Source: a bacterium (GTDB taxonomy: Bacteria > Planctomycetota > Phycisphaerae > Phycisphaerales > SM1A02). Taken from it: a stretch of 53,929 nucleotides of DNA. Location: positions 1 through 53,929 of the forward strand of contig JAPOKA010000010.1 of NCBI GenBank assembly GCA_029977865.1. Reading direction: 5' to 3'. Below, piece after piece: positions 44,060-53,929 of the stretch; within the stretch, counting starts at the first letter, position 1, and every line of letters begins with the position of its first letter. A model generated the notes under the pieces. The model was not told where the DNA came from. It was given only the letters and a program-made list of their open reading frames with translations, and did not search any database. The translations under genes and the position numbers were made by a program.

Positions 44060-45006
44060 CGGCGGGATTCCTCGCGGCTCCGCCACCAGGCGATGGTGCG
44101 GCGGAGCCCCTCCTCGAAGGGCATGGCGGCGGACCATCCCAGGCGGTCCTGCGCTCTGCCGACATCGAGGCAGCGGCGGGGCTGCCCGTCGGGCTTGCTC
44201 GGATCCCACCGGATCTCGCCTTCGAATCCGACCAGCCGAGCAATCAGCACGACCAGATCGCGGATCGAGATCTCCATGTTGGTGCCGAGATTGATCGGCT
44301 CGGGTTCCTCCATCACCTCGGCGGCGCGGACGATGCCCTCCGCGGCGTCGTCGACGTAGAGGAACTCCCGGCTCGCCGATCCGGTCCCCCAGCACTCGAT
44401 GTGGTCGCGGTGCTCCGCGCGGGCGGTCTCGCACTTGCGGATGAGGGCGGGAATCACATGCGAGGTCTCGAGATCGAAGTTGTCCCGTGGTCCGTAGAGG
44501 TTCACCGGGAGCAGGTAGCTGCTCGCGAGCCCGTACTGGCGTCGGTAGCCGTCGAGCATCACCATCGCCGCCTTCTTGGCGATGCCGTAGGGCGCGTTGG
44601 TCTCCTCTGGATAGCCGTTCCAGAGGTCTTCTTCTCGGAAGGGAACCGGGGCGAACTTGGGATAGGCGCAAATGGTCCCGACCTGCACGAACTTGCGGAG
44701 GCCGTGGATGCGGGCCTGCTCGATGAGGTGCAGCGCCATCGCCATGTTGGCGAAGAAGTAGCGGCCGGGGTTGGCGCGATTGGCGCCGATGCCCCCCACT
44801 TCCGCCGCGAGGTGGATGACCACGTCGGGACGAAGGTCGGCGTAGAGGCGGGCCGCGTCGGCCTCGCGGGTGAGGTCGTAGTCGCGTCGCCGCGGGACCA
44901 CCGGATCCCGAACTCCGCGTTCGGCAAGTCGCTCGAGCACCGCGTGCCCGAGGAATCCGGCGCCGCCGGTGACGACGACGCGCTGGCTGGACAGGTCGAG
45001 GGACAT
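44056..45006 (-). CDS. fcl: GDP-L-fucose synthase
   Basis: A 316-aa short-chain dehydrogenase that epimerises and reduces GDP-4-keto-6-deoxymannose to GDP-L-fucose. The NADP loop is '[20 protein letters not shown]'. '[20 protein letters not shown]', '[20 protein letters not shown]' and '[11 protein letters not shown]' (YxxxK) are the GMER hallmarks, and '[20 protein letters not shown]' completes the family pattern. It is transcribed divergently from gmd, the preceding enzyme of the pathway, 215 bases away. It is the first gene of the four-gene minus-strand operon. Confidence 0.93.
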   Translation of the reverse strand: MSLDLSSQRVVVTGGAGFLGHAVLERLAERGVRDPVVPRRRDYDLTREADAARLYADLRPDVVIHLAAEVGGIGANRANPGRYFFANMAMALHLIEQARIHGLRKFVQVGTICAYPKFAPVPFREEDLWNGYPEETNAPYGIAKKAAMVMLDGYRRQYGLASSYLLPVNLYGPRDNFDLETSHVIPALIRKCETARAEHRDHIECWGTGSASREFLYVDDAAEGIVRAAEVMEEPEPINLGTNMEISIRDLVVLIARLVGFEGEIRWDPSKPDGQPRRCLDVGRAQDRLGWSAAMPFEEGLRRTIAWWRSREESRR

Positions 45007-45170
45007 CGAGGGATCCGACAACGGCTCCAAGGGGGAAGGGGAGGTTATCGGCGCGATACCGCTTGGAATCGAGATCGACTTCGAAGGTCGCGGGCCTCGG
45101 CTCGCATCTAGGGTTTGGACTTCGGTTCGGGACCCGGTTCGGTGGGTTGATCGGTCGGGATCGCCGATAG

Positions 45171-46283
<1,113 letters not shown>

Positions 46284-46353
46284 GAGCGCCGCCCTGTCGC
46301 TTCGCACGCTCATCCGCCGGTCGGTCCACCGGGTCATCCGCGGTCGGCCGCGG

Positions 46354-47271
46354 GTGCAGTGGATGCTTCACGGCCTGCTGATCGAGGAGGTCGACCCGGA
46401 GGACTTCCGGTTCCTCGCCGCCGCGATCGCCGACGGATTCGAGCGCGATCTCGACGCGGAACTCGAGCATCCGGAGGAACGGGTCTCGCTGCTGTGGTCG
46501 ATGCTCTGGGAGGGTGCGCGGCAGCGTAGATTCGGTCGGTCCTGCCCCAAGCAGGTCGCCTTTCGCTTTCGTGGCGGCCGCTTCGTGATGGAACTCGATC
46601 TCGCGGAGAGCCCCGAGTGCGGCTACCTGCGGCGAAACCCCGCCCCGCACATCACGAGGCTTCTTGCCGGCGGCGGACGCACCATGATCGACATCGGAGC
46701 CAACGCCGGCTTCCATGCGCTCTGCGCCGCCTCGACCTTCTCGACAGTGCACGCCTTCGAGCCGGTGCCGCAGACCGCCGCGAGGCTCGCCGCCAACATC
46801 GCCCGAAGCGAACTCGCCTCGCGGGTGCGGCTTCACGAAGCGGCGCTCTCCGATCGCGAGGGCACCGTCTCGATGCGAGTGGAGGCCGGCCATTGCGGCG
46901 CCAATCGCATCGACACCGCCGCGGGAACGGAGGGAGTCGCGGTGCCGATGACGACCCTCGACGCCGAGGCGGGGCGAAGCGGGATCGAGGCGGTCGACCT
47001 GATCAAGATCGATGTCGAAGGACACGAGCGCTCGGTGATCGCGGGCGCCCGCGAGCTGCTCGAGCGGGACCGGCCACGAATCGTCGTCGAACTCGGATCG
47101 ATCGAGCGCTACCGCGGCTTCCGGGCGGAACTCCCCAAGGGCTATCGGGCATTCGTTCCCCGCCGCGACGGGAGCGTCCTGCCGCTTGCTCGCCTCGAGG
47201 AGGTCGGTGAGTTTCGGGACCTGCTTTTCCAGCACGCCACGGATACCGTTGCCGGCCACGACCCGCAGTAG
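46354..47271 (+). CDS. FkbM-family methyltransferase
   Basis: A 305-aa SAM-dependent methyltransferase. The SAM site is 'TMIDIGANAGFHALCAAS', followed by 'VHAFEPVPQTAARLAANI' and the FkbM hallmark 'DLIKIDVEGHERSVIAGARE'. An N-terminal helical region of about 100 residues precedes it. It probably O-methylates a sugar of the exopolysaccharide. The only standard starts are GTG 46354 and later ones. However, AGGAG stands directly after the gmd stop, 7 bases before a CTG at 46294 in the same frame. A CTG start would add 20 basic residues (about LSLRTLIRRSVHRVIRGRPR) and is possible. Confidence 0.85.
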   Translation: MQWMLHGLLIEEVDPEDFRFLAAAIADGFERDLDAELEHPEERVSLLWSMLWEGARQRRFGRSCPKQVAFRFRGGRFVMELDLAESPECGYLRRNPAPHITRLLAGGGRTMIDIGANAGFHALCAASTFSTVHAFEPVPQTAARLAANIARSELASRVRLHEAALSDREGTVSMRVEAGHCGANRIDTAAGTEGVAVPMTTLDAEAGRSGIEAVDLIKIDVEGHERSVIAGARELLERDRPRIVVELGSIERYRGFRAELPKGYRAFVPRRDGSVLPLARLEEVGEFRDLLFQHATDTVAGHDPQ

Positions 47272-47395
47272 CGGGAGTTCGGTCAAACCCGCCTTCGATC
47301 GCGTCGATCTCCATTCGGAGCCGGCGTCCCGATCGCCGCCGGAAGGTTCATTCGTGGTGGGGCGAAGCGATTCGTCCCTCGCAGGAGAAGCCGTC

Positions 47396-50275
47396 ATGCG
47401 CACCTCACTCTTCCCGATCGCAGCCGTCTCGATCCTGACGCTCTCGGCCTCGCTTCCCGGTGCATCGGCCGCGAGCGTGGCACCGACCTCGGAAGTGTTT
47501 GCCTGGACGATCGGGATGCGCGGCTTCGAATCGCCGCGGCTTCGGAGCGCCACGACGCTCGGTGCCGATCCCTCGCTCGCGGCCATCGCGCTCGCTGCTG
47601 CCCACGATGGCGCCCGCGTGATCTATCTGCCGAATCTTGCTTCGGGCCTCGTCGGTGATCCCACCGATGCGCCGATCCTCGCGGGACGCCGGACCGAGCA
47701 CCCGAGTCCATGGATGGACTCGGCCATCGCCAAGGCGCAGGGAGCGATGGAGTTGCTCGCCAAGGAACTCGCGGCGCGTGGTGTCGTCCTCGATGCGATG
47801 CTCGTGGGAGTGGTGAATCCGCTCTCCGCCGAGTCGATCGACACCTCGGACGATCTGGTGTGGATGGCAATCCGAAACGACGATCGCTTCGTCCCGATCG
47901 CGACCGATGAGTTCACCCTTGCGGGCCCGATGACGCCGCTGAACCCGCAGTGGACCTTGTGGAACCGCTTCTCCGAGGCCGCCATCGCCACGGCGATCGA
48001 CCGCAGCGTCGTGCCCCTCAGGAACTCTGGCGCGGTCCGATCGCTGGCGCTTCCAGGACCCCTCGAGAAGACCGTCGACGAGCGAACCGTGCTCGAGCCT
48101 CGGGCGATTCGCATGGTCGCGACCACCCGCAGCGTCGACGGCAGCAGCCGCACCGCATTCGAGGCATTCTCGAGCGAGATCGAAGAAGCGGTGCGGGCAG
48201 CTCAGGAACGCGGCATCGAACCGTGGATCGTTCCCTACTCGCATCCAGGCACCCGTGACGCCCGGTCGGCGGTGGCGGCGACGCTTCTCTGGGAAGAACT
48301 CGCCCGACACGCGGCGCTGCTCGGTTCCGGACGCGTGGTCTGCCACGAGGATCGCTCAAGCGCTCCGTTCGCCGCCGATGCAGCGCGGCTGGCGCTGGTG
48401 CTCGACGACGTGGCTGCGGCGATGCCGACCGATGGATCGCCGGAGAGCCTCGCTCCGGTGTTCCGCTCCGGCGAGGGCTATCTGGCGGTGGGCGTCCGCG
48501 CCGGAACCGACCAGCGGCTGTGGCGGGTGAGCTTTGCCCCGGGATTCGCCCGCGTCGGCGTCGAGACCGACGGAGACCGAACCAGTGTGAATCGGGAGAT
48601 CGGCGGCGGTGGCGCGTGGTTCAAGTCCCCCGCCGATGCGGAGGTCACCTGGGCCCGTCGCGCCGCCGAGTCGAACGATCGCGTCGGGACCGGCGGTGGA
48701 CTCACGTCCAGCAACGAGACCTTCGCCGCAGCGCCCACCGACAGCCTCGGCGGCCAGATGGCCTCGAGGGACTTCAACGGCGACGGCGTCATCGATGGCG
48801 CGGATCTGGCCATCGAACTGGCGATGGCCCAGAGTGGGTGGAGCGGCCCCGAGATGATCGACCTCAACGGCGACGGCGTCGTCGATGGTGTCGACCTGGG
48901 GATCTTCCTCTCGCAAGCGGGCTCCGATCCGGCCGGCTACGGCGATTCCAGCGGGGGCGACCTCAACGGCGACGGCGTTGTCGATGGTGCCGATCTGACC
49001 CTTTCGCTCGCCGGCGCAACCGCCAGGGATGTTCCGCTTCCGCGCGAGCGGGTCTGGACCGATCGAGGTGGGGTCAGCATCGTGTCGAGTTCGGGTGGAG
49101 CCGCGAACGCGCGTGCCTCGAAGAATCCGGCGGAGCTGACCGGTCCGGCGCAGGAGCCGCCTCCGGTCGATCCCACCACGCCGATCACACCCCCGGCGCC
49201 GCCCGACAGCGCGGCTTCTTCCAGCATCTCGATGCCGATCATGCTCTCGGATGCGCTGCTCGAGTCCGAAGGTCCCTCGCTCTACGTCTCCGGAAGCCAC
49301 ACCGGCCCGATGCTCTCATCGGGATCGTTGCCGTTGCGGATGATCTACCAGTTCGTGGATCCCAACTCCGGAGAGCAGGGCACCATCGACGCGAACAAGG
49401 TGGTCGACTACGTCCGCGCGGAGTGGGGCGAGAATCCGAGCGGGTGGTTCATGCTCGACTTCGAGTTCCCGCACATGGCCCACCTGCTGCTGGGACGGAC
49501 CAATCCCCAGCATCCCGACTACATCCGGACGCGCGATGCCTTCGTGAACGCACTGCAGGTCTTGAAGGCGACCTTCCCGGCGGCCAAGTGGAGTGTCTAC
49601 TCCGCTCCGAGCCTGCCCCACTGGTTCCCGGAGGGAGACACCGGCTACACCTGGTTCAATGTTCCGGAGGATCGGGTGGATCTCGAGACCACGCAGCGGC
49701 GGGCCGCCTTCGCTCCGGTGGTGGCCGAGTGCGACTGGGTTTCGCCGTCGATCTACGACCGCCACGACACCCGACTGATGCCGAGTCAGATCGCACGGGA
49801 TCGCCAGATCGAGGCCTACAAGCGCCGCAATCGCGCCATGGTCGAGTTGGCCAAGAGCATGGTCGCCGACTCGCCGCAGCCAGATCGCCCGGTCATCCCG
49901 ACCATCAACCTCTATTACGCACCCGGCGGCAACACCGTGGAGACCCGGCTCATTCCTCGCGAGCAGGTCGTTGAGAAGCAGCTGCGTCCGGCCATCGACG
50001 CCGGCGCCGACTCGATCGCGATATGGACCGCGGCCGGTCGGTATGCCCACATCGCCACCTCGCCGCCGAACGAGGCCTTCCGACTGCAAGAGGAGGTTCG
50101 CGACTCGATCCGCCTCGCCTATCTCGATGGATCGCCGCCGCCGACCTGGGAATCGGAGATCCTCCGCACTCAGATCCTCGATCGCTTCGGCGAGACGATC
50201 CGCAAGGCGAACGAGGACATCGCGGCGATCCGAGCCGGCGTCCTTCCGCCCATGAACGCAGCGACCGGACCCTGA
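47396..50275 (+). CDS. large secreted protein with central dockerin-like repeats and a glycosidase-like C-terminal domain
   Basis: A 959-aa protein with a signal peptide ('TLSASLPGASA') and AGGAG before the ATG. Residues ~30-450 form a mixed alpha/beta domain I do not recognise ('HDGARVIYLPNLASGL', 'AAQERGIEPWIVPYSHPG'). Three EF-hand units start at residues 459, 489 and 522 (DFNGDGVIDG, DLNGDGVVDG, DLNGDGVVDG), a dockerin-like block in the middle of the chain. A Pro-rich linker leads to residues ~615-940, which look like a TIM-barrel glycosidase: 'GWFMLDFEFPH' (~684-694), 'WVSPSIYDRHD' (~780) and 'GADSIAIWTAAGRYAHIATS'. No family is assigned. It sits inside the exopolysaccharide locus, so a matrix or polymer-processing role is plausible. 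Confidence 0.75.
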   Translation: MRTSLFPIAAVSILTLSASLPGASAASVAPTSEVFAWTIGMRGFESPRLRSATTLGADPSLAAIALAAAHDGARVIYLPNLASGLVGDPTDAPILAGRRTEHPSPWMDSAIAKAQGAMELLAKELAARGVVLDAMLVGVVNPLSAESIDTSDDLVWMAIRNDDRFVPIATDEFTLAGPMTPLNPQWTLWNRFSEAAIATAIDRSVVPLRNSGAVRSLALPGPLEKTVDERTVLEPRAIRMVATTRSVDGSSRTAFEAFSSEIEEAVRAAQERGIEPWIVPYSHPGTRDARSAVAATLLWEELARHAALLGSGRVVCHEDRSSAPFAADAARLALVLDDVAAAMPTDGSPESLAPVFRSGEGYLAVGVRAGTDQRLWRVSFAPGFARVGVETDGDRTSVNREIGGGGAWFKSPADAEVTWARRAAESNDRVGTGGGLTSSNETFAAAPTDSLGGQMASRDFNGDGVIDGADLAIELAMAQSGWSGPEMIDLNGDGVVDGVDLGIFLSQAGSDPAGYGDSSGGDLNGDGVVDGADLTLSLAGATARDVPLPRERVWTDRGGVSIVSSSGGAANARASKNPAELTGPAQEPPPVDPTTPITPPAPPDSAASSSISMPIMLSDALLESEGPSLYVSGSHTGPMLSSGSLPLRMIYQFVDPNSGEQGTIDANKVVDYVRAEWGENPSGWFMLDFEFPHMAHLLLGRTNPQHPDYIRTRDAFVNALQVLKATFPAAKWSVYSAPSLPHWFPEGDTGYTWFNVPEDRVDLETTQRRAAFAPVVAECDWVSPSIYDRHDTRLMPSQIARDRQIEAYKRRNRAMVELAKSMVADSPQPDRPVIPTINLYYAPGGNTVETRLIPREQVVEKQLRPAIDAGADSIAIWTAAGRYAHIATSPPNEAFRLQEEVRDSIRLAYLDGSPPPTWESEILRTQILDRFGETIRKANEDIAAIRAGVLPPMNAATGP

Positions 50276-50300
50276 CCCTCGCGAATCAGCGCCCGCTGAC

Positions 50301-50361
50301 TTGCGGAAGAGGTCCGCCGCGAACCGATGAACCACCGGTCGCGGCGGGCCTCTTCCGCGAA
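50301..50361. other. long imperfect inverted repeat between the large secreted protein and the ligase-like gene
   Basis: Arms 50301-50326 and 50336-50361 pair over about 24 positions, with one G-T wobble, a bulged A and an extra base near the base, around a 9-base loop. It lies 25 bases after the stop codon of the large secreted protein. There is no T-run. It may act as a rho-independent-like end, an mRNA stabiliser or an attenuator for the downstream genes. Confidence 0.65.
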
Positions 50362-50426
50362 TGGGAACTCACCGAGCAACGCCGCCGCTCCCCTCCCGAC
50401 CGCTCGACGAACCTGTTCTCCACGCC

Positions 50427-51770
50427 ATGATCGCCATCGCCTTCGTCACCCTTCTCTTCCTGCTGGCGTTGTGGCGGACCGGCTGGGCCATTGCGGTGCT
50501 GATCGCGATGTTCCCGCTCGAGATCATCCTGCAGTCGGCGTCGCCTGTCTTCGTCGATCGGTCCTATCTGTTCAACATCGCCGTCGCGATGCTGGCCGGG
50601 GTCGCGGTGATTCGCCGCATGGCCGTTGGCGAGAATCCCTTTCGCAACCTGATGACGCCGGTCTCCGCGGCGGCCTGGATGTTCTACGTGTGGGGATGCG
50701 CCTCGCTGCTGTGGACGCCCTCCAACGAAGCCATGTTGAGCGTGGTGGGAGGCCTGCCCTACTGGATCCTGCTGCTGGTGCTGGCTCCGATGCTGCTGCC
50801 GAGGGTCGAGCTGCTGATGCCGATGGCAACCGCGACCCTGCTCGTCGGCATGGCCACCACCATGGTCATCCTCGCCGACCCGAAGTTCGACTACTACGCC
50901 GGTCGGTTTGGACTGCAGGTGAGTCTCTCGCAGCGGACCAATCCGCTCGCGCTGGGCACGCTCGGCGGCACCATGATGGTCATCGCCGCCCTCACCCTGC
51001 TTTCGCAGAAGTCGATCTTCGCCAAGGGTTGGCGGGCGGCAGGCTTCTTCGCCGGAGCCGGGCTCTGCATCCTCTCCGGTTCCCGCGGGCAGATGATCTT
51101 CGCGGTGCTGATCTCGTTCGCGTTCATTCCCATCGCCTACCGCATGAAGAACGCACGGGGCCTGGTGATCGGCGGCGTGGTCGCAGTGATCGTGCTCGCC
51201 GGCCTCTACTTCGCGACCTCGCGCTTCGTCTCGAGCGAGAACGAGGAGCGATGGTCGGCGGAGAGCCTCACCACCGGCGGTCTCGGCCGTGTCGACAACG
51301 TGCTCGATCTGCTCGGGACCTGGCTCCAGTCTCCCGGCGCCTGGTTTCCCGGCCTCGGGGTGATGGCCTTCGACTCGATCAACGCCCGGTCCGGCGACAA
51401 GTACTCGCACGTGATGTTCGCCGATGCATTCGCCGAACTCGGCCTGCTCGGGGCGACCTTGCTGATCACGGCTTTGATCCTGAGTTGGAAGAACATCCGA
51501 CATCTGCTCGCCCTGCTGGACGGAGATCCCTTGCCGCGTCAGGGGGTGACCATCGTGGCGGCGCTCGCGGCCTACCAGCTGCTGCTGGCCAACAAGCAGG
51601 GCATGGTGCTCGGATCTCCCCTGCTCTTCACCTTCATGATCGTGCTGGCGCGAGCCCGCAAGGAATACGACCTTCGTCCGCACGACGAGTTCGCCGAGGA
51701 GTTCGACGAGGCTCCGGAGGACGACGAGCACGAGGAGGTCCTGGTCGCCTCGGCCGGAAACCACCCATGA
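50427..51770 (+). CDS. O-antigen ligase/polymerase-like membrane protein (Wzy/WaaL type)
   Basis: A 447-aa integral membrane protein with 10-12 predicted helices ('MIAIAFVTLLFLLALWRTGW', 'VIGGVVAVIVLAGLYF'). The short motif 'CILSGSRGQMIF' and the large periplasmic loop with 'RVDNVLDLLGTWLQSPGAWF' then 'GLGVMAFDSINARSGDKYSH' are typical of the O-antigen ligase/Wzy superfamily, which joins lipid-linked glycans. The C-terminus is a very acidic cytosolic tail ('EFAEEFDEAPEDDEHEEV'). I chose ATG 50427 because the earlier in-frame ATG lies at the foot of the inverted repeat. It is followed 19 bases later by the flippase. Confidence 0.85.
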   Translation: MIAIAFVTLLFLLALWRTGWAIAVLIAMFPLEIILQSASPVFVDRSYLFNIAVAMLAGVAVIRRMAVGENPFRNLMTPVSAAAWMFYVWGCASLLWTPSNEAMLSVVGGLPYWILLLVLAPMLLPRVELLMPMATATLLVGMATTMVILADPKFDYYAGRFGLQVSLSQRTNPLALGTLGGTMMVIAALTLLSQKSIFAKGWRAAGFFAGAGLCILSGSRGQMIFAVLISFAFIPIAYRMKNARGLVIGGVVAVIVLAGLYFATSRFVSSENEERWSAESLTTGGLGRVDNVLDLLGTWLQSPGAWFPGLGVMAFDSINARSGDKYSHVMFADAFAELGLLGATLLITALILSWKNIRHLLALLDGDPLPRQGVTIVAALAAYQLLLANKQGMVLGSPLLFTFMIVLARARKEYDLRPHDEFAEEFDEAPEDDEHEEVLVASAGNHP

Positions 51771-51789
51771 GCGGCGAGGTCCTCGACGG

Positions 51790-53289
51790 ATGAGTGAACC
51801 GTCGCCTGGACGCATCTCGCTCGGCAAGTCGAGCGTTCGCGGAGCGATGTGGCTCGCCGGTGGCGGGCTGGTGGCCAAGTTCGCCGCGGTCGGCGTCCAG
51901 TTTGGCCTGGGCTGGCTGCTCGACGAGTCGGACTTCTCCGTCTACGGCACCGCGCTCTCGCTCACGGTCTTCACCTCCGCACTCACCGACGGCGGCGTGC
52001 AGAGGCTGCTGCGACAGCAGCCACATCGCTACCGCGAACTGATCGGTCCGGCGGTGGCGCTGTCGCTGCTGACCGCCATCGCCGGGGCGCTGGTGCTGAG
52101 CGTGCTTGCGGTGGTGTCGCCGGCGATCTACCACACCGACGCGGTGCGGCCGATCGCCCTGGTGCTGGCTGCCAACGTCCCGGTCACCGCCGCCACCGCC
52201 TTCATGCGGACACGGTTCCACATCGATCTGCGCTTCCGCGCGATCGCGGCGCGGGATGCCTGCACGGTGGCGGGACAAGGCGGCCTGGCGGTGCTGTTCG
52301 CGTGGCTCGGATTCGGGGCGATGTCCTTCGTGCTCCCGCTGGTCATCGTGAACATCGTCGAGTGCGTCGTGCTTGCGATGCTCGGCGGAGCCCGGGAGTT
52401 CAACCTGCACGGGATCTCCAGAGCGAGCGTGATCACGATCTTCCGGTCGAGCGGCTGGATCATGCTCAGCTCGTTCTGCGGTGTGCTGGTGCTGCGCGGC
52501 GACTACCTCGCGATGGGTTTCGTGGCCGAGCCCATGCTCGGCTACTACTTCTTCGGGTTCCAACTGGTCGCGTCGTCGCTCGCCCTGATCACCGCCGGTG
52601 CGAACGGAATCCTGTTGCCGACGCTGGCACGAGTGGTGCACGATCCGCCGCGGTTCCGCGCGGCCCTGCATCGAAGCTTTCGCCTCGCCGCATTCATGCT
52701 GGCGCCGGCAGGTTCGCTGCTGGCGCTGGCTGCACCAGCGGTGATCCACCTCTTGTGGAAGGGTCGCTGGGATCCTTCGATTCCGGTGGCGCAGGCGATC
52801 GCGATCTCGGCCTGCATTCGCGGCCTCGGCGTGGTGAGCGGTGCGAGCGTCGAGGCGTCGGGGCGCTGGCGGGTTCGGGCGGCGCTCGAGGCGATCGATG
52901 GCTCGACGCTGATCGCAACGGTGCTTGTCGCGGTGCAGTCGGGGCTCGAGCTCGCAGGGGTGGCCGCGGCGATCGCGGTGCAGCGCTGCCTTGCCGGCAC
53001 CATGCACCTCGGAGTCGCAGGCCTCGTCAATGGCGTGGGTTTCACCGGAACGCTCCGGTGGGCCGGCCGATTCGTGGTTCCTTCCTATGCGGTGCTCGCG
53101 GCGGCGGAAGGGGTCGGTCGCCTCTCCGGTCTCGAGGTCGAGAGCGTGGGAGGAGGCCTCGTGCGGGTGGGGGCCTTTGCGCTGGGATGGATCGTGGTGG
53201 TGGGGTTGCTGGGTCGATCGGAAGTGAACGAACTTCGCCACGGCCGACCGAAGTCGAATCCGGGCACTCCGGTCACCGGCTCGCCGTGA
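51790..53289 (+). CDS. polysaccharide flippase (Wzx-like, MOP superfamily)
   Basis: A 499-aa membrane protein with about 12-14 helices. The N-terminus 'SVRGAMWLAGGGLVAKFAAV' with 'DFSVYGTALSLTVFTSALTD' and 'GGVQRLLRQQ' is the usual start of Wzx-type exporters. 'ILLPTLARVVHDPPRFRAAL' in the middle is also characteristic. Such proteins move undecaprenyl-linked repeat units across the inner membrane for the ligase/polymerase encoded just upstream. Its 3' end overlaps the convergent glycosyltransferase gene by 17 bases. Confidence 0.88.
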   Translation: MSEPSPGRISLGKSSVRGAMWLAGGGLVAKFAAVGVQFGLGWLLDESDFSVYGTALSLTVFTSALTDGGVQRLLRQQPHRYRELIGPAVALSLLTAIAGALVLSVLAVVSPAIYHTDAVRPIALVLAANVPVTAATAFMRTRFHIDLRFRAIAARDACTVAGQGGLAVLFAWLGFGAMSFVLPLVIVNIVECVVLAMLGGAREFNLHGISRASVITIFRSSGWIMLSSFCGVLVLRGDYLAMGFVAEPMLGYYFFGFQLVASSLALITAGANGILLPTLARVVHDPPRFRAALHRSFRLAAFMLAPAGSLLALAAPAVIHLLWKGRWDPSIPVAQAIAISACIRGLGVVSGASVEASGRWRVRAALEAIDGSTLIATVLVAVQSGLELAGVAAAIAVQRCLAGTMHLGVAGLVNGVGFTGTLRWAGRFVVPSYAVLAAAEGVGRLSGLEVESVGGGLVRVGAFALGWIVVVGLLGRSEVNELRHGRPKSNPGTPVTGSP

Positions 53290-53929
53290 CCCGTCGATAG
53301 AGCGCCTCGAAGCGATCTGCGACCACGGTGGGCGCAAGATTCCGCGAGGCCCACTCGCGACCGAGTTCGCCCATCGAGCGCCGTGCTTCACGATCATGGA
53401 CGAGGCGTTCGATCGAAGCGGCGAACGACTCGATCGATCGATCGACGAGGAGCGCTCCGCCGCTGGCGCGGAACAGGTCTTCGGCGTCGAGCCCGCGCGA
53501 GACGACTACCGGCACCGCCGCCGCCAGCGACTCGAAGATCGCGTTGCCGAAGTTCTCCTTCTCGCTCGGCGCCGCGAGCATCCAGACGCGAGCAAGCAGC
53601 CGATCGCGAAGCGCATCGTCGACGTGCCCGTGCAAGGTGACACCCGCGGCGAGATCGAGTTCGGAGACGAGCCGGCGGAGCGCCTCGACGTGCGACGCCT
53701 GACCGCTGCCCGCGACGTGCAGATGAATGTCGAGCCCGCGATCGCGCAGTGCCGCGACCGCATGCACCAGCAGATCGACCCCCTTGGAAGGATGCACTCG
53801 CCCAAGGTGCAGGATCTCCGCCTTCGGCGACTCGTGGCGATCAAGGGCAAGCAGCGGGTCGATCGCAAGCAGGTTGGGAATCACCTCCGGCTTCCGCCCA
53901 CCCAGCCAGGGTTCGGCCTGCTCGGATTC
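53273..53929 (-). CDS. GT4-family glycosyltransferase, 5' part outside the window
   Basis: The C-terminal ~218 residues of a GT-B enzyme. The frame stays open to the right edge (reading about 'QAEPWLGGRKPEVIPNLL' before the first internal start), so the acceptor domain and the true start lie outside. Donor-site features are 'EILHLGRVHPSKGVDLLVHA', 'HLHVAGSGQASHVEAL' and 'PSEKENFGNAIFESLAAAVP' (E-x7-E motif, SEKENFGNAIFE). It overlaps the flippase gene tail to tail by 17 bases. It is probably part of a further minus-strand EPS operon. Confidence 0.85.
   Translation of the reverse strand, partial: ESEQAEPWLGGRKPEVIPNLLAIDPLLALDRHESPKAEILHLGRVHPSKGVDLLVHAVAALRDRGLDIHLHVAGSGQASHVEALRRLVSELDLAAGVTLHGHVDDALRDRLLARVWMLAAPSEKENFGNAIFESLAAAVPVVVSRGLDAEDLFRASGGALLVDRSIESFAASIERLVHDREARRSMGELGREWASRNLAPTVVADRFEALYRRVTASR

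Noticed and set aside
48770-49000. Tandem repeat array or CRISPR-like structure
   Set aside because: The near-repeats of CTCAACGGCGACGGC are coding repeats for calcium-binding loops, not spacer-repeat units.

Overview
The window is a high-GC chromosomal segment. It most likely comes from the Planctomycetota, probably class Phycisphaerae. The grounds are the repeated calcium-binding modules of the form DLNGDGVVDGADL, short 'VPAPGA...RRRR' C-terminal sorting tails, secreted proteins rich in 'CDGDG' repeats, and the overall gene content. This placement is inference from sequence style, not a search result. I saw no insertion sequence, CRISPR array, prophage or plasmid function.

Layout. (1) 1-9375 holds mostly housekeeping genes: the 3' part of an RND-type efflux adaptor, rimI and lgt (overlapping), tRNA-Glu(CTC) with promoter and terminator, an aldehyde dehydrogenase, an orphan ABC ATPase, a DciA-like protein, an ArnT-like glycosyltransferase and pdxA. 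(2) 9466-11953 encodes two secreted proteins: one with a PEP-CTERM-like tail, and a modular AA10 lytic polysaccharide monooxygenase with dockerin-like repeats and a CBM2. (3) 12047-20346 is one minus-strand block of eight genes: a small membrane protein, a 120-aa protein, a GlmL/MutL-type ASKHA ATPase, a barrel-sandwich protein, a DUF6754-type membrane protein with an FN3-like domain, and three further membrane proteins. No glutamate mutase is present. This is the best candidate for an undescribed system. (4) 20539-26622 holds a porin, radA, a class III-like PPK2 and two more secreted or tail-bearing proteins. (5) 27050-37114 is the translation/transcription core on the minus strand: tRNA-Thr, tuf, rpmG, tRNA-Trp, secE, nusG, then a lipoprotein and ubiX; further upstream lie cysS, coaE, rho and a pseudopilin. 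(6) 37205-53929 is an exopolysaccharide locus: at least four glycosyltransferases, an epimerase, a polysaccharide deacetylase, a sugar formyltransferase-like enzyme, GDP-fucose synthesis (gmd, fcl), an FkbM methyltransferase, a large secreted protein with dockerin-like repeats, a Wzy/ligase-like protein and a Wzx-like flippase.

How the genes fit together. The last region can make GDP-L-fucose from GDP-mannose, assemble and modify a repeat unit, flip it and polymerise it. The deacetylase resembles those linked to exosortase loci, which fits the PEP-CTERM-like proteins elsewhere in the window, although no exosortase is seen here. Two expression features recur. Many neighbouring genes share four-base stop/start overlaps (ATGA or GTGA). 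Several genes have a TANNNT hexamer 6-7 bases before the start codon, which suggests leaderless transcripts.
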